Source of the DNA: Gnetum montanum
Lineage: Eukaryota; Streptophyta; Gnetopsida; Gnetales; Gnetaceae
Length of the DNA stretch: 64,000 nucleotides
Reading direction: 5' to 3'
NCBI GenBank assembly: GCA_015680685.1
Contig: MNCI01011880.1
Span: 66,940-130,939, forward strand
A program made the translations under genes and the position numbers. This document shows, in pieces, positions 10,837-22,980 of the stretch. The notes below the pieces were generated by a model. That model saw only the letters and a list, made by a program, of their open reading frames with translations. It had not been told where the DNA came from and did not search any database. How positions within the stretch are numbered: position 1 is the stretch's first letter; each line of letters starts with the position of its first letter.

Positions 10837-11389
10837 TACCAAACAATGCAGTAAAAAGATCTTTGACTATGGTACCATAAAACAAATTTGGATTCGGAAA
10901 GGATAAGAAGTGAGATGTTTTAAAGCTGTTGTTAAAATTCCAACTTTAATTAAAGCCATCTTGATCAAGATAGAAGGAAAACGATTAGGAAGGGATCAAA
11001 TTAGCATCAATGATAAGAAACCACTGAATACCATGCTCAAATCAATACCGAGTATTTTACCATCATCCACTTTTGCCACAACATATATGAGGTACCTACC
11101 ATTATCTTCAAATCAAAGTGGATCTCTCGGTCTCTCCATACACTGTAGACATGCAAAGCAGTCGAAGGATTTAAAAAACAAAATATTTAACCCCTTCTCA
11201 CATGCTCCCAAATATGTCATCAACATGACTAACGACTTGTCCCTTGGCCTCTGTTTACCCTTAACCGTTTGGGTCACCCTTGTCTTTTGGTGGATGATTT
11301 AGCTACTGCTTACCTGCATGGCTGAAGCCTCCAAACATTCGGCAGGTTTTCGGTTTCCTGGATTGTTTTTTTCTCTCTCTCTTTTTCTT

Positions 11390-11467
11390 TTTTTGTGTTT
11401 CTTAAATCTTGCCTCTTAAACAAATGCATTTTTGTGTTTCTTAAATCTTGCCTCTTAAACAAATGCA
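11390..11467 (+). repeat. Tandem repeat, 39 bp x 2
   Basis: Two identical copies of a unit starting TTTTTGTGTTTCTTAAATC (11390-11428, 11429-11467). They encode nothing recognisable. Confidence 0.92.
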
Positions 11468-11520
11468 AAGCAGACTGACATTTTGTGCTATGTAATCCCA
11501 AAGAAACTGAAACTCAAGTG

Positions 11521-11756
11521 TATTTTTTTTTTTTTTTTATCAACATTCATGAAGAGACCTTTTGGATCCATAGCAATTTCATTTTCTGAACATCTATATA
11601 TTTATTTTTTTTTTATCAACATTCATGAAGAGACCTTTTGGATCCATAGCAATTTCATTTTCTGAACATCTATATATTTTTTTTTTTTTTATCAACATTC
11701 ATGAAGAGACCTTTTGGATCCATAGCAATTTCATTTTCTGAAAATCTATATATGTT
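11521..11756 (+). repeat. Tandem repeat, ~76 bp x 3
   Basis: Three near-identical units, each a poly-T run followed by ATCAACATTCATGAAGAG (starting 11539, 11615, 11691) and ending CTGAACATCTATATA. The poly-T length varies (about 10-17), so replication slippage or a duplicated poly-T-tailed sequence is likely. Confidence 0.93.
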
Positions 11757-13197
11757 AGCATGATTAATTTTTGTAATCTGTGTATGTAAGCCTGAGCTCT
11801 GAAATCGACAGCATCACTCAACATTTAACATGCCATTTTCGGCACTCGGCAGAATTTGAACTGCTTAGTGGCAGATGCCTATGATGGTGGCTCCTATTCT
11901 ATCTCTATTCAAATTAATAAAGAAACAAAGTTTACAGCCAGGTTTCATCTTAAGTTATGTATTTTTGACGGTTGAAAACTAACCTGCAACCTTGTTGAAA
12001 ATTTGAAAGTACTTTCTTTACAAACCAAAAAATATAACGGTCGTGTTGCAATAAAATGACTTGAATAAGCCGGCTAAAAATTAATAGAAATGAACCATCA
12101 TTAAACAGGGCATCGTTTTCTGTGGAAAATAGCAACCTTTCGAAACTATTCAAGATACTATTTAACTGGGTTCAGAAATTTGGAAATTGGATTGCTTCTA
12201 ATTGGATAATGTAGCAGGTATGAGGTGTATGGGAGACTGACTGATTCCTCGGGATGACACAGATTCAATGCACAGAATCTTGCCAAGCATGAAAAAGAAG
12301 GTACATGCCATGGCTGAGGATTCTGCAATTTTTGGATTCGCTGGGTTTCGCACCAATGATTCATGATTAAGAGCTGCGATTCAGATTACAAGCTATTTTA
12401 GAAGGAAATGAGTGGTTCATGTATGTTTTATCAGATGAGATATTCTCCATTACTGCCAGGATTGCTGCTTGCACGATTATCAATCCACATCAGCATGACT
12501 CAAGCGAATTGTCAAAGGTTTAATGGGTTGTCTCCCTGAGGACACTCTGATTGGCCATTGCTCACCATCTTAACGCAACTTGTTTCCATTTGCCCACACA
12601 GAACTTGCTTCTTCCACATTATTTTAAGTACATGTTTGGGTCAAGCGGACAATTTCCATCCCACATTATTTTAAATACATGTTTGGGTCAAGCAGACAAT
12701 TTCCATCCCTCTAATTTAAACAATGAGATGTTTATGTCATGAACTACATGGGGAGCCAGCAGCTGATCAATGTATTTTATGTTCAAGTATGTTTTCTTAC
12801 TGGCTCCTATTTTTGCATATTTAGTCACTTTATGCATGCTAGATTTATTTAAAATTCTTTAAAAACTAAAGTGCATTACTAGATAACGATCTTGCTTTAA
12901 CGCTTTAATGAAAGTTTTTATCTTAAAAAACACCATGCGGTGACATGAAATCTGAGTTGAAGAGATTATAAACATGTATGTTAAATATTTTCCAGCACAA
13001 GGGAATTTGACAGAAATGCTTAGAAATCTCATAATCAAATACAGATTTCAAGATAAAAAATTTCAGATAAATGAAAGTTAGCCATTTCACTGTTGTCTTA
13101 ATGCATTTAGATTTGATTTCTGATTTTATGAAAACAGAAAAGCTACAATACATGCAGTGATCGCGTTTTCACTTCAAGGAAGCATGAATAAGCCAAC
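11757..13197. other. Unassigned spacer between copies A and B
   Basis: AT-rich, no domain-bearing ORF on either strand and no transposon ends seen. It contains the 47-bp tandem pair at 12614. Short open stretches near 11950-12364 and 12923-13153 look like chance. Confidence 0.5.
12614..12707 (+). repeat. Tandem repeat, 47 bp x 2
   Basis: Unit beginning CCACATTATTTTAA occurs at 12614 and 12661 with two or so mismatches. Confidence 0.9.
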
Positions 13198-13295
13198 TTC
13201 AGAATTTGTTATTTTATAATGCACTTCCATGTCATTCATCCAACAATTCAGAATTTGTTATTTTATAATGCACTTCCATGTCATTCATCCAACAA
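13198..13295 (+). repeat. Tandem repeat, 49 bp x 2
   Basis: Unit beginning TTCAGAATTTGTTATTTT at 13198 and 13247, identical. Lies at the upstream edge of copy B. Confidence 0.92.
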
Positions 13296-13388
13296 TCCCA
13301 TCTTCCTGATTGAAGACATTGATTCCTAGTAGAACACAACTTCTGAAGGTTCCAGTTGCATATAAATACAACCAAAGTTCATTCCTAA

Positions 13389-13461
13389 AATAGCTATCCT
13401 GCAAGAACATTGGTTCCAAAGGCAAATAGCTATCTTGCAAGAACATTGGTATCCAAAGGCA
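13389..13461 (+). repeat. Tandem repeat, 36 bp x 2
   Basis: AATAGCTATC(C/T)TGCAAGAAC recurs at 13389 and 13425. It is the fifth short tandem duplication between 11.39 and 13.46 kb. Confidence 0.88.
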
Positions 13462-13480
13462 GACTGTGAGACCAGTAAAA

Positions 13481-13648
13481 ATGGAGAGATATCTTCTGTT
13501 ATTCGTGAACATGAGGAATTTCTCCAAGGAGGTTGAGGAAACATGCCATTCAAAGCATGAGAAGCTTGATAAGGTACCAGAGTATGAAGATGATGATGAT
13601 GATGATGGTGACAATGGGATTCCACCTGACTATGCCCCTGCTGCTTAG
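13481..13648 (+). CDS. Short unclassified open frame, possible last exon
   Basis: The frame from ATG at 13481 runs 55 codons to TAG. Near its end is an acidic run of six aspartates (codons ~35-40, a GAT microsatellite) and a C-terminus reading GIPPDYAPAA. The upstream part reads MERYLLLFVNMRNFSKEVEE. A splice-like GTACCAG lies just before the acidic run, and in copy A about 370 bp separate the same two halves. The composition (charged, ordered, ends at a stop kept in both copies) looks more like a true C-terminal exon than noise, but I cannot name a family and see no upstream exons. Possibly a fragment of a host gene or a retained exon of a pseudogene. Confidence 0.35.
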   Translation: MERYLLLFVNMRNFSKEVEETCHSKHEKLDKVPEYEDDDDDDGDNGIPPDYAPAA

Positions 13649-14927
13649 CTTCAATTAACTGTCCATGTTTTCCCTTATTTTTGAAAATTTCAATAAATCA
13701 AAATACATCTAGTGATTCTAAATTTTATTATTTATATGTGGATCTTACTGTTTTCATTTCTCCCAACTCTCCTCTTTCCAGGAAGTGAAGTGCTTTTTGT
13801 GATGAAGAACACAGTCATACTAATTATTTACTCAACTTTGATCTGGTTTAGCGTTTCCTTTGCTACCTCTACTAAAGTTGAAAACCATGGAGCAGAACCC
13901 AACTTATGGGAAGACATGTAGGCATAAGGCATTTTGATATGTTTGGCCCTTCCTCACCTCATGAGAGACTTGTTAGAGGACACAATGTTAATGATGAGGG
14001 TGTAAAAAATGCTCAGTTAGGATCGCATTGTGCACCCCTTGAATATCTGTAACAATGCTATATTATGAGGTTTTTATCATTTTATGTTAACAATAAATAC
14101 TCTGATATTTGTTTTCGCTGCTAAATGTTGCAAATTGTTTATATAGCAAAATACTCTGAATATTGATTGAAATTGTGAAACCTAAACATTGAGATTGAGA
14201 AGAAACAATTTTTATTGGGCAATACACAATTGAAATTCTTGTTTTATTTACACCTATTTGGATTTTCTCCTAGCATTTTAAGAAGAGGAATGATGGCTTC
14301 TATATCCTTTCTTCTACTAATCTTAATATGAAAATACTTGCTTCATCCTAATTTTTAAAGTTTAAATTTTATCATAATTTGATGCCCTCTAGATGACATT
14401 TTAATAGCATTTTCATTGAAATGATACTAGATGATTTTCATAAGATGCTATATTTATAAAGGTCAACCTTGTATAGGAAATCTTTTAAGAATGCAAAACT
14501 CTAACTTGGTATTATCTAATTTATTTTTTATTTTTCAATTTTATTTCTATTATGATAGTTCTTTTCCATTTTCTTTTTAAAGTGCAATTCTGTTATGTTT
14601 TATTTCTCTAACAATTATATAAAATTTATAACAATGGAGGTCATTAAACATTTTCTTCTTAAAGCCTTGTACATAATATTTATGCTTAACTTATGTTAAA
14701 TTACATGTACAATATAGTGAGGAAGAATATATATTCTAATCTCAACTTTAAATCCCCATTCTAATATTAAGCTAATGATCTACGTAGTAGCTCAATTAGT
14801 AAATCTATTATTTGTCAACTAGGAAGCTAGGTGCACTATTACACTCTATTAAAATTCAATTGATTGAATACCTTGGTGATCACATGCTTAGTTGTTTGTC
14901 AAAATCACTTTTGGGATTATTAACTAT

Positions 14928-15010
14928 GAGATGTTAGCTTAGTGGTAAGACTTTTGATTTGAAAGCAACTAGTCATGGATTTTAGTGGGTAATGTTGACT
15001 TATAACATTC
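14928..15010 (+). other. tRNA-like segment, possible SINE head
   Basis: GATGTTAGCTTAGTGGTAAG fits a Pol III A-box (TRGCNNAGYNGG) and is followed after about 35 bp by GTCATGGATTTTAG, a poor B-box. Clover-leaf pairing is not convincing. Copy A seems to lack it. Either a decayed tRNA-derived SINE or coincidence. Confidence 0.3.
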
Positions 15011-15680
15011 CAATGAACTATATGTCTTTGTGTGTATCTATATTTCAATTATTTGAGAGTTCTAACACTCTCCCTTGTTAGTGTACCTATATTACAATTA
15101 TTTCAAGGTTTCAACAACCTCTTGCTTTTTAGATTATCTAAAATTTTTGTTTGCTGAATGTAGTCAACAATTTAGCAAAAAAAAATTTTACCATGGTACA
15201 AGGAAGCAAATTTGAATTTCAAAAGGTTAAGAAATGGGATGTTTTAAAACTGCTACTAATTTTCAAACTTTAACTAAAGCCATGTCGGACAAGATAGATG
15301 GTAAAACATTAAAAGCCATGAATAAAGCAGTATCCACTATTATAGCAATGTCCACTTTTGCCACAGGGTAGATGAGGTATTAGCCATATCTTCATTCACA
15401 ATTGATCTTTACAAACAACTAAAGACATGTGAATCGGTCAATGACTCAAAGAAATTACCTGCATGTCTGAGGCTTCCAAACATTCAACAGGTTTCTTGAT
15501 TGTTTTTCCCCCTTAAAGAAATGCAAAGCAGCACCGACTTTTTGGTAACATGTAATCTGAAACCGAAACTCTTGTTTTTAAATATGTGTTAGCATAAACT
15601 TTCTTATCATGCAATGGTGTTTCGATTTTCAACTTTCAACCATAACATTCATTGTCCATTAAAATCTTACGTGTTTTTCC

Positions 15681-16333
15681 CGGTGTTTAAGTTGTCGTAG
15701 TCTAGTCGTAGTTGGCATCCTCATAAAGGCGTCGGAGTCAACTAGTCGGCAAGCAATCGGTCAAATAGTCGATGGGANCCTCTACAACAAAATGAGATTC
15801 ATTAAGCATGGATGTTTAATTATTGTGCAAAAACTATTTAACTAAATCACAAGTTAAGAAAAGCTCTAAAAACAAATTAAACTATTTCAAACCAATATAT
15901 GGTAATGTATAAGACACAATTTTATATCTTCTCATACATATTTTTAGCTCTAAAACATTGTTACTTTTTGCAAGAAAAAAGAACATAAAAACATATACTC
16001 CTATTTAAAAAAGAACTGAAAATATGAAATCAAAAGCCCCAAATCGAAAATACTCCTGCAGAACTTCCTTGAAGAAAGCAAGCAATCTAAATCAAATTTG
16101 CATTCAATTCGAGTTTGACTTCAATTGATGAGGGTTGTTGAAGTTATTCGCGATTTGTTAGGTGTTGCAATTAAAACAAGTGCCATTTTCTATAGTTGCG
16201 GGGACTTTGTCGCAGCACAATGACTGGGTGCCTTACTCACATTGAGTCGCTAAAAAAGATGTCACTCTAAATCGACGCAGTTCTTTATTGGAGTCACGCT
16301 TAAGCTCCTAGTCAGGCACTTTTTCAATTACTA
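15681..16333 (-). mobile_element. Non-autonomous hAT element, copy 2 (inverted)
   Basis: Reverse-complement relative of 9898-10836: it begins CGGTGTTTAAGTTGTCGTAG and ends CTTTTTCAATTACT. The internal ~250 bp equivalent to about 10461-10710 are missing exactly at the N at 15778, so the deletion may be an assembly join. Flanks GTTTTTCC (15673-15680) and GTTTTCAC (16334-16341) resemble a decayed 8-bp duplication (6 of 8). It lies at the right end of copy B. Confidence 0.8.
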
Positions 16334-18137
16334 GTTTTCACCTCCAAATCGCATCCAATCTTACCTATTTTTCCTGCAAATCATGTATGCATCCAACACC
16401 TTTTATTGATAGAGGCTCCTACTTCGCCATTTGTAGGGAATTGGATGCTTCTACTGCTAGCCAGACTCTCCAAACGCTTGTATTTGTGATTTCTCTCTTC
16501 CAACTCTGAAATTCTTTGTTTCATCTTCAGTTTTTCTTAGTATTTCACTGCATCTGTAGGCAGTGACGAAGGAGGAGATGAGCATTTCTCTTGATGAAGG
16601 AGGTCTCATCTACATAGTCTGATTTGGGTGAAGATGTTGGTGTCAGCTATCATCTGATTTTCTATGAAAAATATCCAAAAAGAAAGGTCCATATTGATTC
16701 TTTCCATATCGATGGAATATCAGCTATCATCTATCATCTAATTTTCAGCTGCCCAACGATGTTGAGGATTACTTACACTGCCCTTTTGCTTACCCTACTT
16801 ACCCTAACCATCTATTTATTTGGGGTCACTTGCATGACCCTTCACTTCCTGAAGCCTCAGGTTACCTAGTCTAGTAGCATTACTTACTACATGCAGAGTC
16901 CTTTTTTTATGTACATAAAGAAACTATCTCACTTACTAGTTGTTTGGTTCAATCATTTATTTCTTTAAGGTTATTTTAAAATTTTGTCAATTTTTTCATG
17001 ATTGATTACAATTTGTTCAAGGAGATAAAATATTTGGAGGTTCTCATTGAATCATTTTTTTCTGATTGTTCGATTCCTGTTATTTTTCGAAACTTTTCCT
17101 TTTTCTTTTGTACTTTGGTTAAATACAGCAAGATTAATGGTCCAACTGAATATCAAAAATTTTCTATCTCTATCTTTATTTGACATTGCAGAGTTTAATG
17201 TTAGGGTGAATGCTTGAAGAAAATAGAAAGAGAATAGATTCTCTTGGCTGAATATTTATTATACTTTTCATCATTTAACAATTTCAAAATAGTTTTTTAT
17301 TTAGTTGCTTACCTCATTGAGACCATTATTTAATGTTTTAGATAATTAAGTTTTTATTTTTGAAGTGTGCTTAAGTTCTTAGTGCATCGATGTCTTGTCC
17401 TTCTTTGAAGACGTACTCGAAAAAAAATTACTGAAGTGGTTTTGCATTATCGTTAAGCTTCCAGAAAATATTTCACTTTAATTAATTAATGCCTTTGATA
17501 CAACATTTTGTTTGGTTTCTAGTTTAATTATAGTTATGACACTTTTTTTCTGGGTTGGTTTGTTTGTTTCTTTTGATCAAAGCATAAAAGATTAATGAAC
17601 AAAATCAAAATTATGCAGACCAAACCCTACTTGCAATTGTCAATCAGATCCCTTCTGCATGCATTAAAGTTGTTTTCACTATTCTTTAACTTGGGCTTGA
17701 TTCCTTCATTCAAAGAAGTAATTCCTTCATGATGCCATATTTCATATTTTATGAAATCCCACCCTTGTTTCAACAATTATTAAGTACATTTGTCTATGAT
17801 TTTTAGTTTTTTTTTCTATTCCTTATTGAATTTCATCTTGTTATTTTTAAATTTATCACTATTTTGTATTTTCAATTTTTCCCCAACTCTATTATTGTTT
17901 TGCATTTCTAAATTTATTGCATTAAATGACATTTTAGTGTTAAAGCTCTTAAGACATTTTTCTAAAAGTTCTTTGCTAGCAAAAAAAGAAAAAATAAATA
18001 CCCTTAGTCACAGTAATTTGGGTAATTGGTAGGTATATCTATTTATAATTTTTTTAAAATTCATTTTAACTTTTGTGAAGAGTAGCAGTCATATCTCATT
18101 TTCTAATTTTTACCATTAATATTTACAGAGTNTAAAG
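16334..18137. other. AT-rich region upstream of hAT transposase
   Basis: Mostly T/A-rich with no domain-bearing ORF; the open stretch 16624-16869 is not recognisable. It may hold the 5' noncoding part of the hAT element whose transposase follows, but no convincing terminal inverted repeat or 8-bp duplication was found. Confidence 0.4.
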
Positions 18138-20930
18138 ATGAGCTTGAATATAGATAGTAATGAGAATGAAATAGATAGTACTTTATTGGAGGAAAATGCA
18201 TCGCAAGAAGAAAATATCTTAGATTGTAATGTAGAAATTTTGAAATCATTTGCAAAAGGTGGATTTATTTTGAAATCTCCATTAAAACAATTCGTAACAC
18301 AATTAGACACTTGTAGAAGTGGAGGAGGTAGAAGCAAAAGATGGAAGTGTCATGTATATAGTCATAAATTCACTGCAAGTGGTACATGAATACATCATCA
18401 TTTCTTTCAGACATTAGAAAATAAAACAAGAACAGGTGTTATTGCATGTCATGTAAATTTCCATATCCTGATATTCAAAAGGCTATGTATGACTACTTTC
18501 AAGAAAAGACTATGATAAAGAGCATTACTGTAAGTATTTGAACAAAGGAAAGTAAGAACAAAACAAAAGATGTTGTACAACCAGCAAAAAGAAAAGTGCT
18601 TAAACAAACAAAAATAAGTTTTCAAGTTGAAAAAAAAATAAAAGTTGATATCAATATTGCAAAAATGTTCTATGCAAATGGATTACCATTCAAACTTGCA
18701 CGTACTCCTTCATTCAAAGAAGCAATTCACTGTGCCATTGAAGCAGGTAATATTTTTCAATTTTAAATTATCATTTTTTATTTAAAATTATTAGTAAAAC
18801 TAATATTTTTATATGGTAGGTCCATCTTATATCCCTCCAACTGAAGATAAAATTCGAAATGATCTTTTTGATGAAAGGTATAAACTTGGCATGAAAAAGT
18901 TGGAGAAATGAAAGTAATTTTGGCAACAAAATGCTTATTCTATTATAACGGATGGATGGATCGATATTCGTCAACGTTCATTAATTAATATTATAATTAG
19001 TTGTCAATTTAGACCATTTTTTCTTAATGCTACAGACTACTCGAATCATATAAAAGATGCTAATTTTCAAGCCAAATTATTAGAGACAACAATTGCAACT
19101 ATTGGTTCAAGCAACATTATTCAAATTATAACAGATTCAGCTCCTATTTGTAGGTGTGTAGGAAAAATGATAGAAATGATTCATCCAAATATATTTTGGA
19201 CTCCTTGTTGTGTTCATTCTCTAAATAATACACTTCATGATATTGGTAAAACTAATTGGTGAAAAAGCTTATTATAGATGCAAGAGACATACAAATTTTC
19301 ATTTGCAATCATCATTATTCAAATTCCTTGTTTAGGGAATGTAGCAAAAATAAAACTTTCAAAAAGCCTATAGAAACAAGGTAATAGAATACAAAAATCT
19401 ATATTGTGTGTTTTTAAGAAATTTGATTTATTAGATATGCTTCATATTTTATAATGCTGGAGACAGTGCAAGAGATACAAGAATCATTACAAACAATGAT
19501 TATAACTAGTAAATGAAAAAACTGGGAGGAAGCCAACACAACTATGAGAAAGAGTGTTAGAGAAAAGATTTTATTAGATGAGTGGTGGAAACAAATAAAG
19601 TAAGAAATAATTTATTTGAAATATAATTCTTTATTTTTTTATTGTTTGCATTTTTATATCTTATTAAAAATAAGTATTTGTTATATTGTAGGAGGATTGT
19701 TAGCATGCTACAACCTAATGTTGATTTCATTCGTTATGTTAATATAGATACACCTGCATTATGAGAAATTTATGTAATTTATGAAAATATGTTAACAAAA
19801 GTTAAAAAAAGGGTTATAGAAATGGATAGCTCTCTTGATTTTTATAATGCTCAGTTACTTCTATTGATTCTAGAAAGATGGAATGTTACAAATACCCCAT
19901 TGCATATGGTTGCATATGCATTAAATATTAAGTGGTATTCTTCAAAACATAGAGATAAAGGTCCAACAAGGCCTTGTGATGATTTTGATGTAAGAACAAG
20001 TTTTTTAGAATATGTTAAATAGTTATATTCATCTTGTGAGGCTTGCTTAATTAGAAAGGAATGGCTTAAATTTACTAAAGGACATACAAAAGCATTTAAA
20101 TGTGAAAATGCTATACTTTATCTGGATGGAACAGCTCAAGAAGATCTAGCTAGATGGTAGAGTTTGCATGGTGGAGATACTCCTAGACTTCAAACTTTAG
20201 CAGTGATGCTTCTTTCTTAGGTAATACAATCGGTTTTTCATTAAACATATAACAAATATTAATATGTATTAATTTCCTTAATTAATTTATGAAATGTGAT
20301 GTTTGAAAACTTGAAATAGTGATGTTTTATATATCATTATGCATTCTCTAAACACCGTGATTAATAAGCTATTAGGTTTGAAGCTTCAAATGAGTTTGTT
20401 TATTGATGAAGTTTTGAATAATTTATAAAATGAATCTTTTAACAATGCAAAAATTTATTCTTGTTTTTATCATTTATGTAGGTTGCATCTTCTTCTGCTA
20501 CTAAAAGAAATTGGTCAACATATTCTTTCATTCATCAGATCAAAAGAAATAGTCTGACTCCAAAAAGAGCTGAAAAATTAGTATCTGTTCATAGCATCAT
20601 TAGATTGGAAGAAAAAAATGAAATAAAATATAGGCAATCACCTACTCTTCGTTGGGATGTTAATCCAGAAGATGATGATGTTCCAATAGTTGATGATAGA
20701 GAAAGTTATTCTACTGACTTAGTTAATGTTCCTGGAGCAATGAATCTTAATATTGATGATTCAATCCTTGATGAAGATGATTACCATGCAAATGATATTA
20801 ATGACATAGAACAAAATGAAGCAGGTTTTNTTTCATTGCAATCTTTTATGCAATTTTTAAGCATTAACAATATTTTGAATTTACATTGTACTTGTTCTAT
20901 ATTCTACAATGTATGTTTTTTATGATATAT
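18138..20930 (+). pseudogene. hAT transposase, decayed, with introns
   Basis: Exon 1 (from ATG 18138) ends in a degenerate BED-type finger (WKCHVYSHKF) and runs on through EAIHCAIEAG. A GT-AG gap at 18747-18819 rejoins SYIPPTEDKIRNDL. The catalytic fold shows SIITDGWIDIRQRSLI, then IITDSAPICR, then the cysteine-histidine motif CCVHSLN. Further GT-AG introns fit at 19600-19691 and 20221-20481. The dimerisation tail reads GGDTPRLQTLAVMLLS, then SSSATKRNWSTYSFIH and KRAEKLVSVH, followed by an acidic C-terminus (EDDDVPIVDDRES). At least five in-frame stops (for example 18909, 20020, 20158) show it is dead. Ns at 18132 and 20830 leave two bases unknown. It is not evident that this element mobilised the CAGTG copies at 9898 and 15681, because its ends are not identified. 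Confidence 0.88.
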
Positions 20931-21096
20931 GAGATTTAATTTTTTAAAAAAACTAATATATTTAAATTTTCTCTATCATGTCCCCGGCTACGAACCCATC
21001 CCCACTTTTTCTTTAAGCACACATACCCAAACACGTTCAGAATCACAAATGCTGGATTCCTCGCTTCCACGAATCGAATTCTTTTGATGCATAGGT
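20931..21096 (+). other. Possible 3' end of hAT element
   Basis: Contains TCCCCGGCTACGAACCCATCCCC near 20980, resembling the C-rich subterminal repeats of several plant hAT elements. It abuts the truncated T1 LTR at 21097. No terminal repeat or target duplication could be matched. Confidence 0.3.
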
Positions 21097-21772
21097 TTTA
21101 GGAGACTATCGTGTAAGGCGCCTCCATATAGGTACGAAACCAGAAATAGTCTCAGCTAAAATGGCTATGTGTCAAAACAATTATAATATTTTTAAACAAA
21201 ATATTGTAAACTTAGATTTAATTTTTGGAGGGTTCTCTTATATCTTGAAAATCATAGTAAAATAATTAAAATCAAAATTAAAAATTATCAAATTAAACAT
21301 TTGTGCAATTTTTAAGTATAATAAATAATAAAAAATAAAAAAATTAAATTAAAATTAAAATTTATCTGGTAGTGGTCTGAGTTTTTGGTCCCTGATGTTG
21401 GTTCCACTTAAGATCTCCTGCTAATTCGGAGAGGAGAGACCTCCGCTATCTACCACTCTATCAGCTGCAACTCTTCGCAGTTTTAATCAACCACGTGCCA
21501 TCCGTGTGTACTGGCTGTCCATGTCCTACATGCTTGCCTGCTGCTTCTATCACACATGAAGAATAAAAGAGTGCACTGCACAACAAAGAGTTGACATTAA
21601 ATAGTAATATGTATGTGTATTAAAAGGAACAAGTTTAAGTAATTTGGCTACTAACATGACATCTGTATTTCACCTTGCATCACATTAAAATATCCTTTTT
21701 CTTTTTTTAGATTTAATTTACCCTATTATTGTTGATCATGGCCCCATGCTTAGCATGGCGAGGTTGACCTCA
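21097..21772 (-). repeat. T1 3' LTR, internally deleted and truncated
   Basis: 21097-21555 matches 39095-39510, and 21556-21772 matches 41694-41906, so ~2.18 kb of the middle are missing relative to the 5' LTR. The junction is at a CACAC-like microhomology with no inserted sequence. About 50 bp at the LTR end (equivalent to 39045-39094) are also gone. The inner boundary reads GACCTCA (minus: TGAGGTC) next to the polypurine tract. Confidence 0.82.
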
Positions 21773-21778
21773 ACACTT

Positions 21779-21790
21779 AGCCCCCAAACT
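21779..21790 (-). promoter_or_regulatory. T1 polypurine tract
   Basis: On the minus strand AGTTTGGGGGCT lies six bases before the LTR start TGAGGTC, the expected position for the plus-strand primer. Confidence 0.65.
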
Positions 21791-22980
21791 ACAAATTGCA
21801 TGCAAGTGCAAGGAGTAATAAGAGTTATGAAATTTTTAAAAGAAATGCAATAGAGGGTGAATCAAAAACATCACAAAACAAGGAAATAAAATTTGAAAGT
21901 AAACTATAGTGATCTAAACATGATTAAAAATAACCAAATGATCAAAAGAGACATTGACATGGGTCATCCAAACCACCATTAAAATCTAAATATATAATTT
22001 ATTATTATTTTAACTAAGATCTATAGATATATATACATATAATTATATATATAGATGTTTATATATAATTAAGCTCTCATTCTCAATATTGTCGCAAGGT
22101 AACAGTAAAAGTATGCAGACTTTTCTTAGCACAAGACTTATACAAAACTTAATGAGGAGGATGAGCTAAAGCTCATGTTAGATCATAATAAGCCACAACT
22201 TTTAGATTTTTCCTCGAGGTTTTTCTTTTTTTTTTTTCTTAAAGGAAACTTTGTTCATGGTGTACTTCATTCTTGAGGTAGGAATTCCAACACGAGTCTG
22301 GCCGATTAGCTGCACTACCAAAAAGCATGGTCCTTGCAGAAACTTTGCCCATGATGTAGTTCAACCCTCATGTATGTGCCTTTGATTACTATTTAATGGC
22401 ATCATAATAGGTCTCCTAGATGGCTAAGGATTCTCAAGTAGAAATGAACACACTTCACCCCATTGTTCACAGGATAGCCATGGATCATCACACCTAAGGG
22501 CTAGGGTTTATGAAAGGAAAGAACAAAATTTTCCAAGGTCACCTAGTGATTATGACTAACCACTCTCCAACATCACATATCCTACACTCACATGATCATG
22601 ATGATAACACGATAAGTTTGTATAAATCCAATGCTCCATAATCTAACATAACAAATAAACTAAAACCCTGGAATCAATTGGAGAGAGTTATAGTATAATT
22701 GAAATATAACATTATAGTAATAGTAAATTATATTATACCTACATTATTTTCCAATGGTATTAAGATGACCCAATGTCTAGTAACTCAAATGACAAATGAT
22801 TATTAAAATCATATGAAGAACCCAACAATCAAATCAATATGCAAATAAAGAAATAATGAAAATGCAAGCAAAATATGGAAACACAACTATATACATATGA
22901 AATGCAAAGAAAAATGGAAAGAAAACATGCAACTAAGAATCTACCAAGTGTTCACGTGGAGTACCTAAGTAGAAATGCTT
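21791..22980 (-). other. T1 3' noncoding region
   Basis: About 1.2 kb between integrase and polypurine tract. A/T-rich, with a TATATA-rich stretch near 22010-22070. No protein domain on either strand. Confidence 0.6.

Larger units (their letters stand above)
10845..11790 (+). repeat. Duplicated block, copy A (right part)
   Basis: Resumes after the hAT element and matches 15170-15660: AAGTGAGATGTTTTAAA.CTG, then CTTTAA.TAAAGCCAT, then GCTTCCAAACATTC. The 130-codon open frame 10910-11302 is not conserved in copy B, which has stops, so I do not treat it as a gene. The tandem repeats at 11390 and 11521 are absent from copy B. Confidence 0.65.
13340..15670 (+). repeat. Duplicated block, copy B
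   Basis: Counterpart of 6838-11790 in direct orientation, about 6.5 kb downstream. It is shorter because it lacks the solo LTR and the hAT insertion, and it retains an open frame (13481-13648) broken in copy A. A poly(A)-type AATAAATA lies near 14093. A 36-bp tandem pair starts at 13389. The block could be a duplicated gene tail, since the open frame is followed by an AT-rich 3' region, but no product is recognised. Confidence 0.7.

Noticed and set aside
10910-11302. 130-codon open frame in copy A
   Set aside because: Homologous copy B sequence has several stops, composition is not protein-like, and no domain is visible.
16624-16869. 81-codon ORF upstream of the hAT gene
   Set aside because: No similarity to hAT N-terminal exons, hydrophobic low-complexity end, no repeat of the frame elsewhere.
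20931-21096. Defined hAT right terminus next to the T1 LTR
   Set aside because: C-rich motif is suggestive, but no matching inverted repeat or 8-bp duplication was found, so boundaries were not called.
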